Under the pieces are notes generated by a model, which saw only the letters and a list, made by a program, of their open reading frames with translations, was not told the DNA's origin and did not search any database. From Oxalobacteraceae bacterium UBA6704 (GTDB lineage Bacteria > Pseudomonadota > Gammaproteobacteria > Burkholderiales > Burkholderiaceae_D), in assembly GCA_002454505.1 (NCBI GenBank), contig DKJA01000164.1, positions 29,318 through 93,317 on the forward strand: DNA of 64,000 nucleotides, given 5' to 3'. This document shows positions 35,579 to 44,778 of the stretch, one piece after another (positions within the stretch are counted from its first letter, which is position 1; every line of letters begins with the position of its first letter). A program made the position numbers and the translations under genes.

Positions 35579-36133
35579 CTACTCCTCCTTGCCCGCCCCA
35601 TTCCCGAACAACCGGTCCTTGGCCGACAGCAGCTTCTGCACCTTGGCCCCCATCTTCATCAGCTGCGCCATCGATTCCGGCGACAGCCGCTGCAGGTCGT
35701 CGAACCAGTTGTTGGCCAGGTCCACCAGTTCGTGCATCTCGCGCATGCGCTCCTGTGCGAATGTGTCGTCCGGCGTGGCGGCCTTGACGAGCAGCGCTTC
35801 GCGCAGCACGGACAGCGTGGGCGCCACCTCGCGCCGGCGCCGTTCGGCCGCGACCACGCGGAAGATTTCCCACACGTCGCCCAATGACGTGAAGTATTCG
35901 CGGCGGTCGCCGGGAATGCGGCTCAGGCGCACCAGGCCCCACGACTGCAGTTCCTTCAGGCCGATGCTGACGTTGGAGCGCGAGATGCCCAGCTTTTCGC
36001 CGATGTCGTCGGCGTGCAGCTGCTGCTCGGTGACGAACAGCAGCGCGTAGATCTGGCCCACCGTGCGGTTCACGCCCCAGCGGCTACCCATTTCGCCGAA
36101 GTGGCTGACAAACGTTTGGACAAGCGGCGTCAT
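35579..36133 (-). CDS. GbsR/MarR-family regulator beside cyd
   Basis: A 184-residue regulator of the GbsR group: winged helix with ADDIGEKLGISRSNVSIGLKELQSWGLV and a wing RLSRIPGDRREYF, then helical region. In other bacteria the family responds to choline or similar effectors; here it lies next to DUF2946 and the cytochrome bd operon, so oxygen or copper stress is a plausible cue. The start ATG 36133 is close to a palindrome that may be its own operator. It is divergent from the DUF2946/cyd genes. Confidence 0.87.
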   Translation of the reverse strand: MTPLVQTFVSHFGEMGSRWGVNRTVGQIYALLFVTEQQLHADDIGEKLGISRSNVSIGLKELQSWGLVRLSRIPGDRREYFTSLGDVWEIFRVVAAERRRREVAPTLSVLREALLVKAATPDDTFAQERMREMHELVDLANNWFDDLQRLSPESMAQLMKMGAKVQKLLSAKDRLFGNGAGKEE

Positions 36134-36138
36134 GTACT

Positions 36139-36164
36139 GAACTTTTCGAAGACTTGGAAAGTTC
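36139..36164. promoter_or_regulatory. Palindrome GAACTTTTC-N8-GGAAAGTTC, candidate GbsR operator
   Basis: Arms GAACTTTTC (36139-36147) and GGAAAGTTC (36156-36164) are inverted with one mismatch, a few bases upstream of the GbsR start. A related arrangement, TTTTC (36271-36275) to GAAAA (36294-36298) with inner TGAAAATTCA, occurs further towards DUF2946. They could allow autoregulation and control of the divergent genes; this is inferred. Confidence 0.55.
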
Positions 36165-36371
36165 GATTATCCCATGCCACGACCGCGGCGGCCCTTACCG
36201 CCAAGGCAATTCCCGACTACGCCAGTGCGCCTTCCTGACAGCAAGTCGTTTTCAGTGCATAATTTCACTGTTTTCTGAAAATTCAAAATACTGGAAAAGA
36301 ACAGCACAGCTGTCGCACCGGGTCCGGCAAGCCAAGACGACCCTTCCAGGGCTTACTGCAGATTGAAACAA

Positions 36372-36758
36372 ATGTACTCGCACCGCATTCGCACTACCGT
36401 TCTCTGGCTCGCCGTCGTCGCGATGCTGTGGGCGGCGCTCGCCCCTTCGCTGTCCGCGGCGATGAGCCCGGCGACCGGCAAGGCCTGGGCGGAAGTCTGT
36501 ATCGCCGGCGGCACCAGGCTGGTTGCCGTCGGCGCTGACCAGGCGTCCGACAAACCGGCCGGCATCGCCGCACCGCGCACGCACTGCATCTTCTGCATCG
36601 CGCAGGAAGACCAGGCCATCGTGGCGCCGCAGGCCGGCTGGGTGATGCAATCCGCCATCGCCGTCGAACGCATCCTGCCATCTTTCGAAGTGCCGCTGCA
36701 GCTGGCTGCAGCCGACCGCACCGCCCACCTCAGTCGCGCCCCGCCCCGCTTCGCCTGA
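36372..36758 (+). CDS. DUF2946-family secreted/membrane protein
   Basis: A 128-residue protein with an N-terminal hydrophobic segment (VLWLAVVAMLWAALAPSLSAA) acting as signal or anchor. It contains the family motif THCIFCIAQEDQA, a CxxC-like pair seen in the copper-associated DUF2946 group. Start ATG 36372 was chosen; a TTG 9 bases earlier is in frame. Function unknown; its place between a GbsR regulator and cydDC hints at a role in bd oxidase or redox homeostasis. Confidence 0.78.
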   Translation: MYSHRIRTTVLWLAVVAMLWAALAPSLSAAMSPATGKAWAEVCIAGGTRLVAVGADQASDKPAGIAAPRTHCIFCIAQEDQAIVAPQAGWVMQSAIAVERILPSFEVPLQLAAADRTAHLSRAPPRFA

Positions 36759-36894
36759 CCCGCAGCACCCGCGCGGCTGCCTGATTCACATGCCCGCCGC
36801 GAACCGATAACCGTCTGGAGAACACCATGCCTTGCTGCCGAAGCCGTGGCTTGACCACGCACGTCCGTACACCAAGCCGGCCAGGAGACCGCAC

Positions 36895-38574
36895 ATGAAA
36901 CGCGCAATCGTGAAACGCCCGGGACAACCGGCGCTGGCCGGCACGCGGGCGATGGGCGCGGCGCCGCTGCTGTGGATTCCGCAGGCGGCCCTGCTGGCGT
37001 ATGCCGTGCAGCGCCTGGCCGACGGCGGCGGCTTGGCGGATATGCTCGTTCCTGCGCTTGCCTATATGGCGCTTGGCGTGCTGCGTGCCAGTGCCGAGGC
37101 GTGGGCTTCCCGGCGCCTGTTTGCCGCGGCACGCGAAAAACTGGCCGCGCTGCGTGTCGGTGCCGTGGAGGCATTGGCCAGTCGCTCGCCGCTGGATCGT
37201 GCCCGGCTGCCGTCCGGCCAGGCGGCCAGCGTGGTGGCGGAACAGGCGGAAGCCGTGCTGCCCTGGCTGGTGCGCTACCAGCCGGCGCGCTGGCGGGTGA
37301 TGCTGGTGTTGCCCGTGCTCGTGCTGGCCGTCGGCTGGCTGTCGTGGGCCGCGGCGCTGATCCTCGCTTTCGCGGCACCGTTGATCCCGCTGTTCATGGC
37401 GGTCATCGGCTGGCGCGCCAGGGAAGCGAGCGAGGCGCAGCTGCAGGTACTGGGCGGCATGAGCGGCTTTTTGCTGGACCGGCTGCGCGGCCTCTCCACG
37501 CTGCGGGCACTGGATGCCGTCGATGCCACCGCCGTGCGTTTGCGCGCGTCTGCCGAGGCGGTCCGCGCCAGCACGATGCGGGTGCTGCGCATTGCCTTCC
37601 TGTCGTCCACGGCGCTGGAGCTGTTCTCCGCATTGGGCGTCGCGCTGGTGGCGGTGTATATCGGCTTTCACCTGCTGGGCGAGATCGGCCCGGGCAGCTG
37701 GGGGCGCCGGCTGACGCTGGGCGAAGGCATGTTCATCCTGCTGCTCGCGCCTGCCTTCTTCGAACCGCTGCGCGAACTGGCGGCCGTCTGGCACGACAAG
37801 GCGGCCGGCGAAGCGGCACTCGATGCACTCGATGCACGCCAGCGCGAGGGTGTGCTGTTACTCGGCGTGCCGCTGCCGGGCGCGCTGGCCGTTCCAACCG
37901 GCGCCGGCACCGCGGCACCGTCCGTGGACATCGACACCCTGCACTTCCACCATGCCGGCGAGGCTGCGCTGTTCGACGGCGCCTCATTGAACATCCAGGC
38001 CGGCGAACACATTGCCCTGGTCGGCGCCAGCGGCAGCGGCAAGACGACGCTGCTGGCGATCGTCGCCGGCCTCATGCCGGCAACCGGCGGCACGGTGCGC
38101 ATCGACGGCATCGCGCTCGATGCGGACAGCGCCGCCGGCCTGCGCGCCCGCATGGCATGGATCGGCCAGAAGCCGCATGTCTTCGCTGGTTCCGTGCGCA
38201 GCAATGTCTCGCTGCAGCGGCCCGGCGTGACTGGCACCGCGGTCACCGCCGCCATCGAACAGGCGTCGCTGGGCCACGTGCAGCACGCCACGCCGGACGA
38301 CAGCCTCGGCGAAGGCGGCACCGGCCTGTCGGGCGGCGAGCTGGTACGCCTAGCCATGGCACGTGCTGCCGTTGCGCCGCACGCCGGGCTGCTGCTGGCC
38401 GACGAACCCACCGCCCACCTGGACCGCGACACGGCGGCCGGCGTTGTCGCTGCGCTGCTGGACCTGGCACGGGGCCGCACGCTGATCGTGGCCACGCACG
38501 ACCTGGCACTGGCGGCCCGCATCGGCCGCGTGATCGATGTCAAGGCCCTGCGCAATGTGAAGGAAGCAGCGTGA
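36895..38574 (+). CDS. cydD: Heterodimeric ABC exporter subunit CydD
   Basis: A 559-residue ABC half-transporter with six N-terminal membrane segments and a nucleotide-binding domain: Walker A GASGSGKTT (about 377-385), LSGGELVRLAMARA as signature, and Walker B LLLADEPTAHLD. CydDC exports cysteine/glutathione and haem-related thiols to the periplasm and is needed to assemble cytochrome bd. ATG 36895 is supported by AGGAG about 8 bases upstream. The next gene overlaps by 4 bases, with the same coupling as in cyd operons elsewhere. Confidence 0.9.
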   Translation: MKRAIVKRPGQPALAGTRAMGAAPLLWIPQAALLAYAVQRLADGGGLADMLVPALAYMALGVLRASAEAWASRRLFAAAREKLAALRVGAVEALASRSPLDRARLPSGQAASVVAEQAEAVLPWLVRYQPARWRVMLVLPVLVLAVGWLSWAAALILAFAAPLIPLFMAVIGWRAREASEAQLQVLGGMSGFLLDRLRGLSTLRALDAVDATAVRLRASAEAVRASTMRVLRIAFLSSTALELFSALGVALVAVYIGFHLLGEIGPGSWGRRLTLGEGMFILLLAPAFFEPLRELAAVWHDKAAGEAALDALDARQREGVLLLGVPLPGALAVPTGAGTAAPSVDIDTLHFHHAGEAALFDGASLNIQAGEHIALVGASGSGKTTLLAIVAGLMPATGGTVRIDGIALDADSAAGLRARMAWIGQKPHVFAGSVRSNVSLQRPGVTGTAVTAAIEQASLGHVQHATPDDSLGEGGTGLSGGELVRLAMARAAVAPHAGLLLADEPTAHLDRDTAAGVVAALLDLARGRTLIVATHDLALAARIGRVIDVKALRNVKEAA

Positions 38575-40253
38575 AACGTACCAACGACCTCAAGACGATA
38601 CTCGCGCTGTTCATGCGCATCGGCGGCCGCCGTCTCGCGCTGGGCGCGCTGCTTGCCACACTGGTGGTGCTGGCAGGGATGGCCCTGCTGGGCACTTCCG
38701 GCTGGTTCATCACGGCCACGGCGCTGGCCGGCATTGCCGGTGCGGCGGCACTCAATGTCTTCGTGCCCAGCGCCGCGATCCGTCTGCTGGCACTGGGCCG
38801 CACGTTCGGCCGCTATGCCGAGCGCCTCGTCACGCACGACGGCACGCTGGCCGTGCTGGCCGCGCTGCGTGAAAAACTGTTCCGCGGCTGGGCCGAACCG
38901 GCTGCCGCCCGCGCGCTGCTGCGCCGGCCCGCCCGCCTGCTGTTCCGGCTGACGAACGATATCGATGCGCTGGAATCCGTGTATCTGCGACTGCTCGTGC
39001 CGGCCATCGCCGCATTCGGCGCGGCGCTGCTGGCGGCGGCGGTGCTCGGCGCCATCGACTGGCGGCTTGGCGTGGCGATCTTCGCGTGGCTGCTGCTGTG
39101 CGGCTGGGGCATCGCCATCGGGGTGGCGCGCCGTGCCCGGCCGGTTGCCTTGCGCCGGGCCCGCGCGCTGGAACGGTTGCGCGCACAGGCCATCGACCTC
39201 GTCGCGGGACAAACGGATCTGGCGATGGCCGGCCGGCTGACCGCACAGTGCGAGCTGCTGCAACGGCAGGATGCCAGGCTGGCCGGCACCGATGACGCCC
39301 TGCACCGCCTCGACACGCGCGCCGGCTGGACTTATGCCGTGGCCGGCCATGCGACGGTGGCCGGCGTGCTGCTGGCGGTCGGCGCACTGGCTCAATACGA
39401 CGGCCTGGGCGCACCGGCTGCGGCGCTTGCGCTGCTGATCGCACTGGCCGCGCTGGAGCCGTTCGCGGCGCTGCGGCGCGGCGCCATCGAGGCCGGCCGC
39501 ACCTGGCTGGCGGCTCGCCGCGTGAGCCCCCGCCTGCGACAGGAGGCGACAGCTACGTCGCTTCCTGCGCCAACCGGTACCGATGTTTTGCAACTAACCG
39601 AGGTGATCGCCACGCATGCAGGTCGTGACGGCGCGGCGCTTCACGGCATCAACCTGCGGATCGCTGCCGGCGAGCGCGTGGCGGTGGTCGGCACCAGCGG
39701 CGCCGGCAAGTCGACGCTGCTGGCACTGGCCGCCGGCGAACTGGTGCCGCAGGCGGGCAGTGTGCAGGCGCTGCCCTGCACGTGGCTGACCCAGCGCACG
39801 GAGCTGTTCCAGGACAGCCTGCGCGACAACCTGCTGCTGGCCGCACCGCAAGCCAGCGACGCGCAGCTGTGGACCGCACTGAGCGCCGCCGGCCTGGCGC
39901 ACGAGGTGCAGCAGTTTGCGCGCGGCCTCGATACGGCGCTGGGCGAAGGCGGCCTGGGACTGTCCGGCGGCCAGTCGCGCCGGCTGGCACTGGCCCGGCT
40001 GCTGCTGCGCCGTGCCGACTTCTGGCTGCTCGACGAGCCCACCGAGGCGCTGGATGGCGCTACTGCGTCCGACGTGCTGGCGCGGCTGGCCCGCCACGCC
40101 CGCGGCCGCACCGTATTGATCGCCACGCACCTGCGCCGCGAAGCCGACCTGGCCGACCGCCTGCTGGTGATGCATGCCGGCCGCATCGTCGCCGACGTCC
40201 GGCGCGGCACAACCGAATTCGATGCAGCGCTGGCCGCGCTGCGTCCCCACTGA
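38571..40253 (+). CDS. cydC: Heterodimeric ABC exporter subunit CydC
   Basis: A 560-residue ABC half-transporter partner of CydD. Start is GTG 38571, overlapping the CydD stop (GTGA). Six membrane helices precede the nucleotide-binding domain with Walker A VGTSGAGKSTLL near residue 374, signature LSGGQSRRLALARLLL and Walker B FWLLDEPTEALDG. It lacks the ABC-superfamily substrate clue beyond its partner. The cydA gene follows after 34 bases, so all four are one operon. Confidence 0.9.
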   Translation: MKRTNDLKTILALFMRIGGRRLALGALLATLVVLAGMALLGTSGWFITATALAGIAGAAALNVFVPSAAIRLLALGRTFGRYAERLVTHDGTLAVLAALREKLFRGWAEPAAARALLRRPARLLFRLTNDIDALESVYLRLLVPAIAAFGAALLAAAVLGAIDWRLGVAIFAWLLLCGWGIAIGVARRARPVALRRARALERLRAQAIDLVAGQTDLAMAGRLTAQCELLQRQDARLAGTDDALHRLDTRAGWTYAVAGHATVAGVLLAVGALAQYDGLGAPAAALALLIALAALEPFAALRRGAIEAGRTWLAARRVSPRLRQEATATSLPAPTGTDVLQLTEVIATHAGRDGAALHGINLRIAAGERVAVVGTSGAGKSTLLALAAGELVPQAGSVQALPCTWLTQRTELFQDSLRDNLLLAAPQASDAQLWTALSAAGLAHEVQQFARGLDTALGEGGLGLSGGQSRRLALARLLLRRADFWLLDEPTEALDGATASDVLARLARHARGRTVLIATHLRREADLADRLLVMHAGRIVADVRRGTTEFDAALAALRPH

Positions 40254-40287
40254 CCCATTTATCCAGTAACAGGAAAGGACTCCAACC

Positions 40288-41895
40288 ATGGACCTCGATG
40301 TCGTCGGGCTCTCCCGACTACAGTTTGCCTTGACGGCGCTGTACCACTTTTTATTCATTCCCCTCACGCTGGGGCTGTCCATGCTGCTGGCCATCATGGA
40401 GACCGTGTATGTGATGACGGGCCGCACCGTATGGCGCCAGATGACCAAGTTCTGGGGCGTGCTGTTCGGGATTAACTTCGCCCTCGGCGTGTCGACGGGC
40501 CTCGTGATGGAATTCCAGTTCGGCATGAACTGGAGCTACTACAGCCATTACGTGGGCGACGTGTTCGGCGCGCCGCTGGCCATCGAAGGCCTGATGGCGT
40601 TCTTCCTCGAAGCGACGTTCGTCGGCCTGTTCTTCTTCGGCTGGGACCGTTTGTCGAAAGTGGCCCACTGCGTCGTCACGTGGCTGGTGGCACTCGGCAC
40701 CAACTTCTCCGCGCTGTGGATCCTGATCGCCAACGGCTGGATGCAGAATCCCGTCGGCGCCGCGCTGAATCCGCAAACGCTGCGCATGGAAGTGACCAAC
40801 TTCTTCGACGTGCTGACCAACCCGGTGGCACAGGCCAAGTTCGTGCACACCGTGTCGGCCGGTTATGTAGTGGCCTCGCTGTTCGTGCTGGGCGTGTCGG
40901 CGTGGTACCTGCGCCAGGGCCGCCATGCGGAGCTGGCCAAGCGGTCGATGACGATCGCCGCCTCGTTCGGCCTGGCCGCCTCGCTGTCGGTGGTGGTGCT
41001 GGGCGACGAAAGCGGTTACCTGTCCACCGAACACCAGAAGATGAAGCTGGCGTCGATCGAAGCCATGTGGCATACCGAGCCGGCACCGGCCGCGTTCACC
41101 GCGTTCGGCTTCCCCGACCAGGAAGCGCGCGAGACGCACTTCGCGATCCACATCCCGTGGGCGATGGGCCTGATCGGCACGCGCTCGCTGCAGACGGAGA
41201 TCCCCGGCATCAACGAGCTTGTGCAACTGGCCGACGTGCGCATCCGCCAGGGCATCCAGGCCTACGACGCGCTCGAACAGATCCGCGCCGTGGGGAGCGG
41301 GAACGTTTCGCCCGAACTGAAGGCCCGTTTCGAGGAACACAGCGCGGTGCTGGGTTATGCGCTGCTGCTGAAACGCTATGTCGACGATCCGCGCCAGGCC
41401 ACCGATGCGCAGATCGCCAAGGCTGCCGCAGACACCGTGCCGCAGGTCGCCCCGCTGTTCTGGTCCTTCCGCATCATGGTCGCGCTGGGCATCTTCTTCA
41501 TCGTGCTGACGGGGACCTTCTTCGTGCTGTCCGCGCGTCGTCGCCTCGATGCGTATCCATGGCTGCTGACGGTGGCCGTGCTGTCGATCCCGCTGCCATG
41601 GATCGCCGCCGAAGCGGGCTGGATCGTCGCCGAACTGGGCCGCCAGCCGTGGGCCATCGAAGGCGTGCTGCCGACGGCGGTGGCGGTGTCCAACCTCGGC
41701 ATCCAGACGGTGCTGACGACGCTGATCGGCTTCGTGGTGCTGTACTCGATCCTGCTGGTGATCGAAATGAAGCTGATGCTCAAGGCCATCCGCAAGGGCC
41801 CGGAAGACGAACCCCCATCGACGCAAGGCATGGCCAGCCCGCTGATCGGGTCCTCGCCAAGCCTTCGTAATGCACCCATGATCTCAACGGAGTAA
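40288..41895 (+). CDS. cydA: Cytochrome bd ubiquinol oxidase subunit I
   Basis: A 535-residue subunit I with about nine membrane helices. The haem ligands are visible: H20 at the end of the first helix (ALYHFLF, d or b595 haem), H187 in KFVHTVSAGY (b558), and glutamates E100 and E108 in LAIEGLMAFFLEATF. The Q-loop is typical of the long or short form not decided here. It oxidises ubiquinol and reduces O2 with high affinity, giving respiration under low oxygen or nitrosative/cyanide stress. ATG 40288 has AAGGAC upstream; CydB follows after 4 bases. Confidence 0.95.
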   Translation: MDLDVVGLSRLQFALTALYHFLFIPLTLGLSMLLAIMETVYVMTGRTVWRQMTKFWGVLFGINFALGVSTGLVMEFQFGMNWSYYSHYVGDVFGAPLAIEGLMAFFLEATFVGLFFFGWDRLSKVAHCVVTWLVALGTNFSALWILIANGWMQNPVGAALNPQTLRMEVTNFFDVLTNPVAQAKFVHTVSAGYVVASLFVLGVSAWYLRQGRHAELAKRSMTIAASFGLAASLSVVVLGDESGYLSTEHQKMKLASIEAMWHTEPAPAAFTAFGFPDQEARETHFAIHIPWAMGLIGTRSLQTEIPGINELVQLADVRIRQGIQAYDALEQIRAVGSGNVSPELKARFEEHSAVLGYALLLKRYVDDPRQATDAQIAKAAADTVPQVAPLFWSFRIMVALGIFFIVLTGTFFVLSARRRLDAYPWLLTVAVLSIPLPWIAAEAGWIVAELGRQPWAIEGVLPTAVAVSNLGIQTVLTTLIGFVVLYSILLVIEMKLMLKAIRKGPEDEPPSTQGMASPLIGSSPSLRNAPMISTE

Positions 41896-41899
41896 CACC

Positions 41900-43057
41900 A
41901 TGATTCTTCATACCCTGCTCGACTACGACGTATTGCGCGTCATCTGGTGGATCTTACTGGGCGTGCTGCTGGTCGCCTTTGCCGTCACGGACGGCTTCGA
42001 CCTCGGCACCGGCACGCTGCTGCCCTTCGTGGCCAGGAACGACCTGGAACGCCGGGTCGTCATCAACACCGTCGGCCCCGTGTGGGAAGGCAACCAGGTG
42101 TGGCTGATCCTCGGCGGCGGTGCCATCTTCGCTGCCTGGCCGGCGCTGTATGCGGTGTCGTTCTCCGGCTTCTACCTGGCGATGGCCGCCGTGCTGCTGG
42201 CCCTGATCCTGCGGCCGGTCGGCTTCAAGTACCGCAGCAAGCGCGAAAGCGCGGCCTGGCGTTCCGGCTGGGACTGGGCGCTGTTCGTCGGCGGCTTCGT
42301 GCCATCGCTGATCTTCGGCGTAGCGCTGGGCAATGTGCTGCAGGGCGTGCCGTTCCGCTTCGCGCCGGACATGCAGATTTATTACGAAGGCGGCTTCTTC
42401 GGCCTGCTCAATCCGTTCGCGCTGCTGTGCGGCCTCGTCTCCGTGGCGATGCTCGTCATGCACGGCGCCAGCTGGCTGACGCTGAAGGCTGACGGCGCCG
42501 TTGCCCGCCGCGCCCGCAGCTGCGGCCTGGTCGCGGGTCTCGCCGTGATCGCGCTGTATGCGATCGCCGGCGGCCTGCTGTGGACGTATGTCGACGGTTA
42601 CCGCATCACCAGCGAAGTGATCACCACCGGCCCTTCGAACCCGCTGTTCAAGACGGTGGCCGCGCATGCCGCCGGTGCCTGGTTCGCCAATTACGCTGCC
42701 CATCCATGGACCATGCTGGCACCGGCCGCCGGTTTCGCCGGCGCGCTGCTGGCCCTGCTGGGACTGGCGCGGCGCTGGGAACGCGCGACGATGCTGTTCA
42801 GCGGCCTGTCGGTCGCCGGCATCGTGCTGAGCGTGGGCGCATCGATGTTCCCGTTCATCCTGCCGTCGTCGATCCAGCCGCAGGCCAGCCTGACGGTGTG
42901 GGACGCGTCGTCCAGCCACCTGACGCTGTTCGTCATGCTGGTCAGCTCGGCGATCTTCCTGCCGCTGATCATCGGCTACACGAGCTGGGTCTACAAGGTC
43001 ATGTGGGGCAAGGTCGATCCGGCCGACATCAGCGACGGCAAAAGCCACGCCTACTAA
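41900..43057 (+). CDS. cydB: Cytochrome bd ubiquinol oxidase subunit II
   Basis: A 385-residue subunit II with about eight membrane segments. Family landmarks are DYDVLRVIWWILLGVLLVAFAVTDGFDLG, KYRSKRESAAWRSGWDWALF and GTLLPFVARNDLERRVVINTVGPVWEGNQVW (quoted in part: VINTVGPVWEGNQVWL). It holds the quinol-oxidising complex together with subunit I. ATG 41900 lies 4 bases after the cydA stop. Followed by the small CydX gene after 24 bases. Confidence 0.95.
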   Translation: MILHTLLDYDVLRVIWWILLGVLLVAFAVTDGFDLGTGTLLPFVARNDLERRVVINTVGPVWEGNQVWLILGGGAIFAAWPALYAVSFSGFYLAMAAVLLALILRPVGFKYRSKRESAAWRSGWDWALFVGGFVPSLIFGVALGNVLQGVPFRFAPDMQIYYEGGFFGLLNPFALLCGLVSVAMLVMHGASWLTLKADGAVARRARSCGLVAGLAVIALYAIAGGLLWTYVDGYRITSEVITTGPSNPLFKTVAAHAAGAWFANYAAHPWTMLAPAAGFAGALLALLGLARRWERATMLFSGLSVAGIVLSVGASMFPFILPSSIQPQASLTVWDASSSHLTLFVMLVSSAIFLPLIIGYTSWVYKVMWGKVDPADISDGKSHAY

Positions 43058-43081
43058 CTTCAATCTTCAAAAGGAATCATC

Positions 43082-43234
43082 ATGTGGTATTTCGCCTGGA
43101 TCCTGGGACTCCCGCTGGCCGCCGCGTTCGCGGTGCTCAATGCAATGTGGTACGAACTGATCGACGACGGCGCGCGGCAGCGTGCCGCTGCCGCCGCCGA
43201 CGATGGGCGGGGGATGGTGCGCGAGCGGGTTTGA
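43082..43234 (+). CDS. cydX: Cytochrome bd small subunit CydX
   Basis: A 50-residue protein starting MWYFAWILGLPLAAAFAVLN, exactly the CydX/YbgT hallmark (MWYFxWxLGxxLA). One membrane helix spans about residues 3-22 and the tail is hydrophilic. CydX binds CydA and stabilises the haem centres of bd oxidase. AAGGAATCAT precedes ATG 43082. It is shorter than typical gene-size limits but clearly real because of its sequence and position at the end of the operon. Confidence 0.92.
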   Translation: MWYFAWILGLPLAAAFAVLNAMWYELIDDGARQRAAAAADDGRGMVRERV

Positions 43235-43239
43235 AAGGA

Positions 43240-43301
43240 ACGGTTCGGCCATCGTGTGCCGGACCGTATCGATCGCGCCGCTACCCACCGGCGGCGCGAT
43301 C
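43240..43301. terminator. Two hairpins between cydX and DUF1857
   Basis: ACGGTTCGGC (43240-43249) pairs with GCCGGACCGT (43258-43267), and GATCGCGCCGC (43271-43281) with GCGGCGCGATC (43291-43301), the latter perfect over 11 bases with a 9-base loop. They lie between converging genes. There is no clear T-run in either direction, so they may act as protective or rho-assisted 3' structures. Confidence 0.5.
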
Positions 43302-43309
43302 CATTCGTA

Positions 43310-43783
43310 TTACAACTTGCCCTCGCCGAGCAACGCCCGTGTGCGTTGCAGCGTCGTCAGCAAGGCAGTGCGATAACCCTTTTCGCTGTCCATCCACGCC
43401 TGTTCCGCCTGTTCTTCCGGGCCGTTCGGCTGTTTGCCGCGCAAGCCCGTGTAGCAGTAGAAGCGCAACTGCAGCGCGCCGGCTTCGTCTTCGAACAGTT
43501 CGTTGACGATCACGCCTTCGCGGAGGCCGCTGGCCTGGAAGAAGGACACCTTGCTCCCCGCTTCGAAACTGATGATTTCACGCAGGTCCGCACCGCCGAT
43601 CGTTGCTTCGCGGACGATGTGCGTGGCGCTCTCCTCCACCACATCGCAGCGGGTGCACAAGCCGGGCGGCAGGAACAGGCGGGCGTCGCGCGCTTTCCTT
43701 ACCAGCCCCTCCCAGGCCTGGGCGCGTGTCAGGGGAATTTCGCCTGCCGGATTGACCGGCACGGTGGCAGTCGAATAAATCAT
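43310..43783 (-). CDS. AtaL-like SRPBCC protein (DUF1857 family)
   Basis: A 157-residue helix-grip protein. The sequence WEGLVRKARDARLFLPPGLCTRCDVVEE, then GGADLREIISFEAGSKVSFFQ, fits the DUF1857 (AtaL-like) family of START/Bet v1-fold proteins that may bind a hydrophobic ligand. Function unknown. It follows the NmrA-like gene after 16 bases on the same strand, so it is the second gene of that operon. Confidence 0.72.
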   Translation of the reverse strand: MIYSTATVPVNPAGEIPLTRAQAWEGLVRKARDARLFLPPGLCTRCDVVEESATHIVREATIGGADLREIISFEAGSKVSFFQASGLREGVIVNELFEDEAGALQLRFYCYTGLRGKQPNGPEEQAEQAWMDSEKGYRTALLTTLQRTRALLGEGKL

Positions 43784-43799
43784 GATGGCACTCCTGTGA

Positions 43800-44675
43800 T
43801 CAAAGGGACGGTTGTGGCGCGATCGCGGCGACGTAATCGCGGTAGCTACGCAGCGGCCGGCCCAGCATCGTCGCCAGGCGGGCGACGTCGCCTGCTTCAG
43901 GCACCATGCCGTCGCTCACGAAGCGCTCGGCCATCAGGCGCATGTCGTACGCCATCCAGCCCGGCATGAAGTTGCGCAGGTTTTGCTCGAAGCCGGCGGT
44001 ATCGTCGCCACCGTAGGCGATGGCACGCCCCAGCGCTTCCGACCAGATGGCCGCTGCATCGGCGCCCGTCAGCGTATCGGGGCCGACGACGTTGATGCGC
44101 TCCATTGGCAGCGGCCCGGATGCGTTCGCGCGGCGAAGCAGTTCGAGGGCGGCGATTTCGCCGATATCGCGCGGATCGACCATCGCCAGGCCCTTGCCGC
44201 CGATCGGCATTGGGTAGACGCCGTAGGCAAGCACGGCATCCCGTATCGTCAGCTCGTTGTTCATGAAGTAGGCGGGCCGCAGGATGGTGGCGGCAAAGCC
44301 CATCTGCTCGATCATCCGTTCGACGCCGAACTTGCCGGCAAAGTGCGGCACGTTGACGAAGCGGTCGCTGTGGATCACCGACAGGTAGACGACGCGATCG
44401 ACGCCCGCTTCCCTGGCAACGTTCAATGCGATGAGGGCCTGGGTGAATTCGTCCGGCGTGACAGCGTTCAGCAGGAAGAAGGTAGACACGCCCGCAAACG
44501 CGCCGCGCAGCGAATCGGGATCCATCAGGTCGCCCTGGACGACGCTGACACTTGCGGGGAAATCCGCCTTGGCCGGATCGCGCACGAGGGCCCGCACGGT
44601 GGCGCCGCGCTGGACGAGCTGGTCGATCACCTGGCGGCCGATGGTGCCCGTGGCACCGGTAACGAGAATGGTCAT
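43800..44675 (-). CDS. NmrA/SDR-a family NAD(P)-binding protein
   Basis: A 291-residue protein with the Rossmann loop TGATGTIGRQVIDQL close to the N-terminus and the region VVQGDLMDPDSLRGAFAGV typical of NmrA-like and azoreductase-type (QOR2-like) enzymes. Divergent from the LysR gene, whose target it is likely to be. A DUF1857 gene follows. May be an NAD(P)H-quinone oxidoreductase or sensor; the substrate is unknown. Confidence 0.85.
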   Translation of the reverse strand: MTILVTGATGTIGRQVIDQLVQRGATVRALVRDPAKADFPASVSVVQGDLMDPDSLRGAFAGVSTFFLLNAVTPDEFTQALIALNVAREAGVDRVVYLSVIHSDRFVNVPHFAGKFGVERMIEQMGFAATILRPAYFMNNELTIRDAVLAYGVYPMPIGGKGLAMVDPRDIGEIAALELLRRANASGPLPMERINVVGPDTLTGADAAAIWSEALGRAIAYGGDDTAGFEQNLRNFMPGWMAYDMRLMAERFVSDGMVPEAGDVARLATMLGRPLRSYRDYVAAIAPQPSL

Positions 44676-44778
44676 TTAGAACTCCTGGTTGTTTTCAAAA
44701 GGTACGACTCATCATAAGCATTCCACTGACGGGCCGAAAGACGGTATATTTGGACTTACTGTCTCATTGGTGGAACAC

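Noticed and set aside
36972..40253. A 1093-codon open frame covering cydD and cydC as one possible fusion protein
   Set aside because: The cydD part of this frame is the wrong frame; CydD (36895-38574) and CydC (GTG 38571) are two genes with a 4-base overlap.
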